DNA from: Elusimicrobiota bacterium
GTDB taxonomy: Bacteria; Elusimicrobiota; Elusimicrobia; Elusimicrobiales; Elusimicrobiaceae
NCBI GenBank assembly: GCA_031258375.1
Contig: JAIRMX010000123.1
Location: forward strand, 1-7,231
DNA length: 7,231 nt
Direction of reading: 5' to 3'
Positions 1 to 5,358 of this stretch are shown here, one piece after another (position 1 is the first letter of the stretch; each line of letters opens with the position of its first letter). A program made the translations under genes and the position numbers. The notes under the pieces were generated by a model. It worked only from the letters and a program-made list of their open reading frames with translations. It was not told the DNA's origin and did not search any database.

Positions 1-223
1 TAATTAACAGATTTAACAAGCTGGGACTGCCAAAATACGCAGTTTAGAGGATAGTTGGAGGACTGCTATGGTTTGTGTTGTGCTTTGGGCAGCTTCTTTA
101 CCTAATTGTCCAACAAGACCGTTATGAATGATTTTGCAAGGGAGATTTACGGTTGCCCGATCTAAGCGATACGGCATAAATAATGTTTTTATTGAAAAAT
201 GTCTATATGCAAAAATAGCAAGT
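1..223. other. Region downstream of rarA with no supported gene
   Basis: I see no recognisable gene, RNA or repeat here. On the minus strand there is a 54-codon frame (ATG at 177, TAA at 13) with no Shine-Dalgarno and no family I recognise. On the plus strand a GGAGG at about 57-61 precedes an ATG at 69, but that frame ends after 19 codons. No clear stem plus T-run follows the rarA stop, so the end of the rarA transcript is not marked in the sequence. The stretch could hold the decayed end of a gene lying to the left of the window. Confidence 0.4.
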
Positions 224-1495
224 TTATTTTTTCTTTAAAAGTTCCTGTCGCTCTTTAATGTTTTTTTCTTTGCCTTGCGTCGTGGGATTATAAAATTTTT
301 TAGGGTTGGGCATATATTCCTGTTCGACATAATGATTGGGGAAATCATGCGCGTATTTATAGCCTTCGTTTTTGAAACCGCTTCTCAAATGCGCGGGAAC
401 ATTTCGGCGCGGCCCGTCTTTGACTTCCGCCAAAGCCTCGTTTATCGCCAAATAAGCCGCGTTGGATTTGGGGGCGCAGGCAACGTAAATTGCGGCTTCG
501 GCTAAGGGTATTCTAACCTCCGGCATACCCAAAACTTCCGCGCTTTTAAAAGCGGCCTGCGCTATCATTATGGCGGAAGGCTCCGCAAGGCCGACGTCTT
601 CGGCCGCGCAAATAAAAATACGCCGAGCTATAAAACGCGGATCCTCGCCCGATTCCAGCATACGCGCAAGCCAGTAAACCGCGGCGTCGGGGTCGCTCCC
701 GCGCATAGATTTTATAAAAGCGGAAATTATGTCGTAATGCTCGTCTCCTTTCTTATCGTAATTGAGATGGCGTTTTTGTATGCATTCTTTTACTATATCC
801 AAAGTAATTTCTTTTTGTCCGCCCGTGTACGGAGTGGTTATTATCGCAAGTTCGACGGCATTTAAAAGCCGCCGCGCGTCGCCGTTGGATTGAGTTATCA
901 AAAAATTGCGCGCGCCGGCGGTTATATTAAAATTCGCCGACTTTGCCGCGCGGTTTATTATTTTGGATAAATCTTCCTCGCAAAGCGGTTTAAACTCAAA
1001 AACCGAAAAGCGCGAAAGCAAAGCGTTGTTAATATAAAAATACGGGTTTTCCGTAGTAAGGCCGATTAGAACGATTTGCCCGCTCTCAACGCTGGGCAGC
1101 AGAACGTCCTGCTGGGTTTTGTTAAAGTGATGTATTTCGTCCAAAATTAAAAGGGTTCTTTTTTCTTCAAAATTGTTTTCTATGCGAAGACGCGCATGGT
1201 CTAAAACTTTTTTTAAATCCGCAACTCCGGCGGCTGCGGCGTTAAGCTCGGTTACGTTTGCTTTTGTGGAATGCGCTATAAACCGCGCGAGCGCGGTTTT
1301 ACCGACGCCGGGCGGGCCGAAGAAAACGGCCGAAGTGATTTTGTCGGCCTCTATTAAACGCCTGAGCATTTTACCTTTGCCGAGAATTTCGCTTTGCCCC
1401 GCAAAATCGTCAAGATTTTGCGGCGCAAGACGAGCCGCAAGCGGCATTGCGGCCTGTTTGCTTTGCTCACGTTCCGATTCGAAAAAATCTGTCAT
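224..1495 (-). CDS. rarA: Replication-associated recombination protein A (RarA/MgsA), AAA+ ATPase
   Basis: A 423-aa AAA+ ATPase of the RarA/MgsA/WRNIP1 family, related to clamp-loader subunits and RuvB, which acts in the cytoplasm at stalled replication forks. Visible in order: an N-terminal segment with the family-typical pattern PLAARLAPQNLDDFAGQ (about 18-34), Walker A GPPGVGKT (60-67), Walker B LLILDEIH (115-122), sensor 1 GLTTEN (145-150), the arginine-finger region LLSRF (159-163) and sensor 2 GDARR (205-209). The C-terminal half holds the RarA-specific pattern GSDPDAAVYWLARML (about 267-281), then EDVGLAEP and a conserved VPAHLR block, which in the family form the oligomerisation domain. 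Length is close to the usual 420-450 aa and nothing is missing. The ATG at 1495 has no Shine-Dalgarno, but a TATAAT lies just upstream, so the mRNA may be leaderless. The gene follows the prepilin gene in the same direction, probably with its own promoter. Confidence 0.95.
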   Translation of the reverse strand: MTDFFESEREQSKQAAMPLAARLAPQNLDDFAGQSEILGKGKMLRRLIEADKITSAVFFGPPGVGKTALARFIAHSTKANVTELNAAAAGVADLKKVLDHARLRIENNFEEKRTLLILDEIHHFNKTQQDVLLPSVESGQIVLIGLTTENPYFYINNALLSRFSVFEFKPLCEEDLSKIINRAAKSANFNITAGARNFLITQSNGDARRLLNAVELAIITTPYTGGQKEITLDIVKECIQKRHLNYDKKGDEHYDIISAFIKSMRGSDPDAAVYWLARMLESGEDPRFIARRIFICAAEDVGLAEPSAIMIAQAAFKSAEVLGMPEVRIPLAEAAIYVACAPKSNAAYLAINEALAEVKDGPRRNVPAHLRSGFKNEGYKYAHDFPNHYVEQEYMPNPKKFYNPTTQGKEKNIKERQELLKKK

Positions 1496-1502
1496 AAATA
1501 CA

Positions 1503-1508
1503 ATTATA
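1503..1508 (-). promoter_or_regulatory. Predicted -10 element of rarA, leaderless arrangement
   Basis: A perfect TATAAT reads on the minus strand at 1508-1503, with only seven bases between it and the rarA ATG. A sigma70-type start about 7 bases after the -10 would fall on or next to the A of the start codon, leaving essentially no 5' leader. No purine-rich ribosome site is present, which agrees with leaderless translation. The matching -35 is poor (TCTTTA at 17-bp spacing), so this is a prediction from the -10 alone. Confidence 0.5.
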
Positions 1509-1576
1509 GCAAAAGAATCGCGATATAAAGAATCTGCTTTCGTATCAGTTGAAGTTAGCCTAAATAGATTATAAGT

Positions 1577-1610
1577 AAAAATAACCGACGCTTCCCTCTC
1601 TCCTGCGCGG
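1577..1610 (-). terminator. Possible rho-independent terminator after the prepilin gene
   Basis: Directly after the prepilin stop codon, the minus strand reads CCGCGC, a 13-base purine-rich loop, then GCGTCGG (six GC pairs with a one-base bulge), followed by TTATTTTT. The position between the prepilin and the separate rarA promoter fits a terminator. The loop is long and the stem short, so the call is moderate. Confidence 0.4.
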
Positions 1611-1611
1611 G

Positions 1612-2203
1612 CTAATAAAGATATTCAGCATAGTCTTCACTCATATTGACGTTGCCGGGATCTTTATGGCCTAGCGAAGCGCATATTTTATTGCCCAAAG
1701 TATTGGTTTGCGGGTTGTATACGCGGCAGCGCCCTCTATTATTGCGAAAATACATAATGTACAGCATATTCAGATTGGGCATATAACAGGATAATTCAAA
1801 ATAACGAGTATTATCAATGGTACAACTAAATCTGCCATAATAAGATACTGTATTTCCCTTTTCATTTAACGTGCCGCCGGGCGGGAGGTCAAAATCAAGT
1901 TCCCCAAAGGAGTCTGCATATTTGCCGTGTGAAGAGAAGTAAAGCTGCTGCGCTTTATTAAAGGCCCGAACAAAAGTTACAAGTTGCATAAATTTCGATT
2001 TTGCAACAGCCGCCCGATATTGCGGCAAAGCGATTGCAGCTAAGATACCGATTATGACGACAACAACGAGGAGTTCAATAAGAGTAAATCCCTTAATTCT
2101 CAGAGGAGAATGGGGGGGGGGGGGGTATCTGTTGATTGTCTATGCCTGAATTTATATTAATTCTTACGGAATTTTTTATAATATCGGTTTTTTCCATTTT
2201 CAT
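1612..2203 (-). CDS. Type IV prepilin-like protein, interrupted by a C14 run (probably phase-variable, OFF as sequenced)
   Basis: The intact part of the frame, 2139 down to the TAG at 1612, encodes a prepilin-like protein: SPLRIKG, the cleavage/methylation motif G|FTLIE (F codon at 2088), a hydrophobic helix to about 2031, then LPQYRAAVAKSKF and a globular C-terminus of about 135 aa with four cysteines (RFSC, ELSC, GRC, KIC), enough for two disulfides. This frame has no usable ATG/GTG; a TTG at 2028 would delete the whole pilin helix. The only good start is ATG 2203, with AAGGAG eight bases upstream. Translation from it reaches the C14 run (2125-2112) one base out of frame and stops at 2093, giving a 36-aa peptide. 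With 13 or 16 C the frames join: a 38-residue leader ending KG and a 158-aa mature pilin for 13 C. The leader is unusually long for a type IV prepilin. A homopolymer sequencing error could also explain the break. The partner pilus machinery is not in this window. Confidence 0.85.
2112..2125. repeat. G14 homopolymer tract (C14 on the coding strand) in the prepilin leader
   Basis: Fourteen consecutive G lie on the plus strand, read as proline codons on the coding strand about 26 codons after the start. In known contingency genes, G/C runs of this length change by slipped-strand mispairing. The downstream pilin is in frame with ATG 2203 only when the run length is 1 modulo 3 (10, 13 or 16), so 14 is an OFF length. 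Confidence 0.95.
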
Positions 2204-2211
2204 ATTATTTT

Positions 2212-2217
2212 CTCCTT
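2212..2217 (-). promoter_or_regulatory. Shine-Dalgarno that fixes the prepilin start
   Basis: AAGGAG on the minus strand sits eight bases before the ATG at 2203. It matches the sites before the MscS-like gene (AAGGAG, eight bases) and greA (GGAGG, five bases). No comparable site precedes any start candidate in the pilin frame itself, so translation most likely begins upstream of the C-run. Confidence 0.8.
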
Positions 2218-2219
2218 TT

Positions 2220-2264
2220 GACAAGCCTTGTCGTATCCATAACTAAATATTTTCAACAAAACAA
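2220..2264 (-). promoter_or_regulatory. Candidate prepilin promoter with a palindromic operator-like site
   Basis: On the minus strand TTGTTT (2264-2259) and TATGGA (2241-2236) are separated by 17 bp, a plausible but imperfect sigma70 promoter. Immediately downstream, GACAAG-C-CTTGTC (2220-2232) is a perfect 6+6 bp inverted repeat with a one-base centre, covering the expected transcription start and ending two bases before the Shine-Dalgarno. The position suits a repressor site or a small hairpin near the ribosome site. Read-through from the MscS-like gene 89 bp upstream remains possible. Confidence 0.4.
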
Positions 2265-2292
2265 CTTACGCTGAGCTAAGCAAGCATTTCTA

Positions 2293-2997
2293 TTATTTTT
2301 TTTCTTCATCATCTTGTAAGTTCTCTTTAATATACTGCGCAACGGCGTCCCTTGCGCCAAGCCCAAAAGCTATGGCAAAAGCCAAACCGAGCGAAGATAA
2401 AACGATTACTATAAGCGTATTAATAAGGGCAAAGTTGATATTAATTTGTTCAAGCGCGAGCAGAATGGTAAAAACAACCACCACCACATTAGTGATTTTT
2501 GAAAAGAACACTCCGCCTTTGATATTATTTGCCTTAGCGGAATTTGCAACGATATTTTCAACAAAACGTCCAAATAACAAACCCGCAAAAAGTATAATAA
2601 TTCCGGCAAAAAGTTTGGGTATGAAAGCAAGCAGTTTTGAGAGGAACATATGTATGGAGCTAAGTCCCAGAGTATCTGAGGCCATGATGATAAAAAGTAT
2701 CATTACCGTCCATGACAAAACAAAAGCGATAACATAAGTGGGCGATTTGCCAAAGCCGACTCTTGTCAAAATTTCGTTAAGGCCTATTTTGGACGTCCAA
2801 ACGTCAAGCTTAACGGCGTTGAGCAGCTTTTTAATACTGACGCTGACTAAGCGCGATAAGCCTAAACCGCAGAATAATAATATAAGGGCCAAAACTATCT
2901 GCGGGATAAGTTCCGCCGATTTATTAAACAGAATTATAAAAGGTTCTTTAAACGGCGCGGCCGTGGTATTGGCTATATTTCCAAATTCGGTAAACAT
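2293..2997 (-). CDS. Small CmpX/MscS-related membrane protein with duplicated TM-helix repeat
   Basis: A 234-aa, mostly hydrophobic inner-membrane protein with about five predicted transmembrane segments, roughly 29-51, 88-107, 124-146, 164-183 and 189-213. It has an internal duplication: IPQIVLALILLFCGLGLSRL (31-50) aligns with IPKLFAGIIILFAGLLFGRF (126-145), each followed by a second hydrophobic segment. This is the layout of the conserved TM-helix proteins related to mechanosensitive channels, such as CmpX. The last helix ends in FGLGARDAVAQYIKEN, the equivalent of the pore-lining helix of MscS. The protein stops about 20 residues later in an acidic tail, so the MscS cytoplasmic beta domain and vestibule are absent. 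Channel activity is inferred from the family and not shown here. The ATG has AAGGAG eight bases upstream. The gene starts 22 bp after greA and is probably cotranscribed with it. Confidence 0.8.
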   Translation of the reverse strand: MFTEFGNIANTTAAPFKEPFIILFNKSAELIPQIVLALILLFCGLGLSRLVSVSIKKLLNAVKLDVWTSKIGLNEILTRVGFGKSPTYVIAFVLSWTVMILFIIMASDTLGLSSIHMFLSKLLAFIPKLFAGIIILFAGLLFGRFVENIVANSAKANNIKGGVFFSKITNVVVVVFTILLALEQININFALINTLIVIVLSSLGLAFAIAFGLGARDAVAQYIKENLQDDEEKK

Positions 2998-3019
2998 TTT
3001 AATTTCTCCTTTTCTTCAA

Positions 3020-3493
3020 TTATTTGTATTCAAGCTTTACAAGCTTGTATTTGCGTTTTGCGCGGGGAAGAATAACTTCAAAAGCGTCCCCCTCTTTTTT
3101 CCCCAAAATCGCGGCGGCAAGCGGCGCTCTCACGGAAAGCCGCCCTTCGTCCGGATTTGATTCCATAGAACCGACTAGAGTATATATCGTTTTCTCTCCG
3201 TTAGAAATATCCTCTATCGTTACGGTGGCGCCTATGCTCGCGCTGGTTTTATCTATATCCAAGTCGTCGGTAATGCGGGCGCTGCGCAGGCGCAGCTCAA
3301 GCTCGTTTATTTTAGCAAGCGTTTCGGCTTGTTTTTCCTTGGCGGCGATATATTCCGCGTTCTCTTTAAGATCGCCCTGCCGCGCGGCTTCGCCTATTTC
3401 CTCGGATAATTTGGCTTTTATCTTTTTGAGATTATCCAAATCTTCTCTGAGCTTTTCATAGCTTTTACGGCTTAAATAAAAAATCTCGCTCAC
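3020..3493 (-). CDS. greA: Transcription elongation factor GreA
   Basis: A 157-aa protein of the usual GreA length. GreA enters the RNA polymerase secondary channel and stimulates cleavage of backtracked RNA. The N-terminal coiled coil covers about 10-75, and its tip carries GDLKENAEY with Asp41 and Glu44, the acidic pair that holds the catalytic magnesium in E. coli GreA, at the same residue numbers. The C-terminal FKBP-like domain runs from about 80 to the end and includes GATVTIED, the YTLVGSMESNP strand and LSVRAPLAAAILGKKEGD, the last being a strong family signature that separates it from GreB. The start is GTG, supported by GGAGG five bases upstream and by the residue numbering of the acidic pair. 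It is the first gene of a probable greA plus MscS-like operon with a well-formed promoter. Confidence 0.96.
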   Translation of the reverse strand: MSEIFYLSRKSYEKLREDLDNLKKIKAKLSEEIGEAARQGDLKENAEYIAAKEKQAETLAKINELELRLRSARITDDLDIDKTSASIGATVTIEDISNGEKTIYTLVGSMESNPDEGRLSVRAPLAAAILGKKEGDAFEVILPRAKRKYKLVKLEYK

Positions 3494-3525
3494 TGCAACC
3501 TCCGACTAATTTCTTTGCTGCTTTA

Positions 3526-3546
3526 GATGTCTTTACGATGTCTTTT
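3526..3546. repeat. Direct repeat in the greA 5' leader
   Basis: GATGTCTTT occurs at 3526-3534 and again at 3537-3545 (plus strand), a period of 11 bp or one helical turn. It lies downstream of the predicted greA transcription start. It could be a regulator site or a chance duplication; nothing else supports a role. Confidence 0.5.
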
Positions 3547-3566
3547 GCTAAAGTTGGCAGTACTTT

Positions 3567-3595
3567 ATTATAAATTTTATTATTGCTTTTGGCAA
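3567..3595 (-). promoter_or_regulatory. greA promoter
   Basis: The minus strand reads TTGCCA (3595-3590), a 17-bp spacer and a perfect TATAAT (3572-3567). Transcription would start near 3560, giving a leader of about 66 bases before the GTG. The -35 shares five bases with the -35 of the divergent tldD-like promoter. Confidence 0.7.
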
Positions 3596-3618
3596 TATCT
3601 TTTTTGAATTGGTATAAT
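3589..3618 (+). promoter_or_regulatory. Promoter of the tldD-like/tldE-like operon
   Basis: TTGGCA (3589-3594), an 18-bp spacer and a perfect TATAAT (3613-3618). The expected start is near 3625, at the GGGAG ribosome site (3625-3629), which is eight bases before the ATG. The untranslated leader would be only about 13 bases. Confidence 0.7.
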
Positions 3619-3637
3619 AATTTAGGGAGATTTTATA

Positions 3638-5356
3638 ATGAAACATTTTTTTACAATCGCATTAATCGCAATTTGCTGCCGCGCGGGCTATTGCGCGCAA
3701 TATAATATAAAGAATGATCCTGTTCTTAGAACGATGGAAAGCGAAATCAAACGTTCCATTAAAAAATTAACTAAAGCCGCGCCGCCAGTCTATTTTTTGT
3801 CATATACGATAACGCAAAGCGATATTTACGGTTTTCAGTCGATTCTGGGCGCGAAATCTTTTGAGCGCAAAGAATCGCGCCGGCAGCTTGACGTTGAAGC
3901 GCGGGCCGGCAGCCGCAAAATGGATAATACTCGTAAAATAAAAGAAAACAGCTATGAAGTCTTGTACAGAAGCAATAGTTCCAGTTATTCTTATATACCC
4001 CTTGAAGACGACTCGAAAAATCTGCAGAAAGCTCTTTGGCTACAAACCGAAGAAGCCGTAAAAAAAGCGCAGGAAATGTATTTAAAAGTAAAAACAAATT
4101 CCCAAACCGCTTCCCAGCGCAGCGATAATTCCGACGATTTTTCCGCGCCGGTTCCGCCGCATAATTACTATAACGCCATAAAAATGCCGGATATAAACGA
4201 AGAGAAAATAGCAGAACAATTAAACGAATATTCCCAAATGTTCAAAGGATATGATTTTATTTTATCTTCGGAAGCGGCTCTGAATATAACCGCAAATAAC
4301 GTTTATTACGTAAATTCGGAAGGAACAAAGCTTAAAAATCCTTCGCTGCTTATGCGTCTTTCATATTATATTTCTTCCCGCAACGAGGACGGAATGGAAG
4401 TAAAACGCTCAAACGGTTACGATTTTATAAAAATTGAAGATATGCCCGCGCCGGAGAAAGTGAAGGAAGACATTTTAAAATCAATAGAAGAGCTTAGACT
4501 TTTACAAAAAGCGCCCATTGCGGAACCTTTCCACGGGCCGGTAATATTAAAGAACCGCGCGACGGGGGTTTTCTTCCATGAAATTCTCGGCCACCGCGTT
4601 GAAGGCCACAGGCAAAAAGACGACGACTTCGGCCAGACTTTTACCGGTAAAATTAACGAACGGGTAATATCGCCGATAATCAGCGTTTACGACAATCCCA
4701 CTTTAAAGCAATATAAAGGCATACCGCTGCGCGGCCATTATTTATACGACGACGAAGGCGTTCCTTCGCAAAATGTGGTGATAATAAAAGACGGCGTTTT
4801 AAAAAATTTCCTTATGAGCAGAACGCCTATAAAAAATTTCCCGCAGTCAAACGGCCACGGCAGAAAAGCCGCCGGCAGAAACGTGGTTTCGCGTATGGGA
4901 ACGACCATAGTGGAATCCTCCAAAACCGTAAGTTTTGAAGAGCTGCGCAAAATGCTCGTCGACGAAATAAAAAAACAGAACAAACCTTACGGGCTTATGA
5001 TTGAAGATATTTCCGGCGGATTTACAAATACCGATACTTACGGCCCGCAATCTTTCAAAGTAAATCCCCTTTTAGTTTACAAAATTTACCCGGACGGCAG
5101 GCCGGACGAAATTATAAGAGGCGCGGATATTGTGGGAACTCCTCTTTCGAGTTTCAACAAGATAGTGGCGGCGGCGGACGATTACGACGTATTCAACGGC
5201 AGCTGCGGCGCGGAGTCCGGCTGGGTGCCGGTATCGGCAATTGCGCCGAGCGTTTTAATATCCGAAATGGAAATTGAAAAAATAGAAAAGAGTTACGACA
5301 GCACGCCGCTTCTTCCGCCGCCTTCCGCCGCGGGAAAGCCGGCAAAAAAGGAGTAA
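3638..5356 (+). CDS. Secreted TldD-like zinc metallopeptidase
   Basis: A 572-aa TldD/PmbA-family protein. Residues 1-20 form a Sec signal peptide (MKHFFTIALIAICC, then GYCA before QYN); no acceptable lipobox is present, so the product is probably soluble in the periplasm or exported. A long N-terminal domain runs to about 290 and includes a low-complexity serine/asparagine/proline stretch (153-175). The catalytic part has AEPFHGPVILK (295-305), the zinc motif HExxxH as HEILGH (314-319), a DDEGVPSQNVVIIKDGVLKNF block (371-391), SNGHGRKA (404-411) and the distal GSCG with Cys523 followed by GWVPVSAIAPSVLISEMEIE. In TldD the two motif histidines and this cysteine bind the zinc; all are present. 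TldD acts with TldE to degrade peptides, including modified ones such as microcin precursors. Family members of this kind are normally cytoplasmic and about 450-480 aa, so the signal peptide and extra length are unusual. A lysine- and proline-rich tail follows residue 555. The substrate is unknown. Confidence 0.88.
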   Translation: MKHFFTIALIAICCRAGYCAQYNIKNDPVLRTMESEIKRSIKKLTKAAPPVYFLSYTITQSDIYGFQSILGAKSFERKESRRQLDVEARAGSRKMDNTRKIKENSYEVLYRSNSSSYSYIPLEDDSKNLQKALWLQTEEAVKKAQEMYLKVKTNSQTASQRSDNSDDFSAPVPPHNYYNAIKMPDINEEKIAEQLNEYSQMFKGYDFILSSEAALNITANNVYYVNSEGTKLKNPSLLMRLSYYISSRNEDGMEVKRSNGYDFIKIEDMPAPEKVKEDILKSIEELRLLQKAPIAEPFHGPVILKNRATGVFFHEILGHRVEGHRQKDDDFGQTFTGKINERVISPIISVYDNPTLKQYKGIPLRGHYLYDDEGVPSQNVVIIKDGVLKNFLMSRTPIKNFPQSNGHGRKAAGRNVVSRMGTTIVESSKTVSFEELRKMLVDEIKKQNKPYGLMIEDISGGFTNTDTYGPQSFKVNPLLVYKIYPDGRPDEIIRGADIVGTPLSSFNKIVAAADDYDVFNGSCGAESGWVPVSAIAPSVLISEMEIEKIEKSYDSTPLLPPPSAAGKPAKKE

Positions 5357-5358
5357 TT

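Noticed and set aside
69..128. Plus-strand 19-codon frame with GGAGG upstream
   Set aside because: Too short and without any recognisable feature; the GGAGG is most simply chance.
13..177. Minus-strand 54-codon frame downstream of rarA
   Set aside because: It has an ATG but no ribosome site and no recognisable motif, and a frame this short is expected by chance.
1173..1574. Plus-strand 133-codon frame opposite rarA
   Set aside because: It lies antisense to the conserved Walker A and B region of rarA and has no family features.
1612..2028. Prepilin read as a 138-aa protein starting at TTG 2028
   Set aside because: This start would remove the FTLIELL motif and whole hydrophobic helix, and no Shine-Dalgarno precedes it. 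The intact pilin N-terminus is plainly encoded upstream in the same frame.
2265..2280. Terminator after the MscS-like gene
   Set aside because: The CTTA-GC/GC-TAAG stem is short with a bulge, and the following TTGTTTTGTT is not a clean T-run; it also overlaps the candidate prepilin -35.
3024..3461. Plus-strand 145-codon frame opposite greA
   Set aside because: Antisense shadow of greA; serine-rich composition is typical of such mirrored frames.
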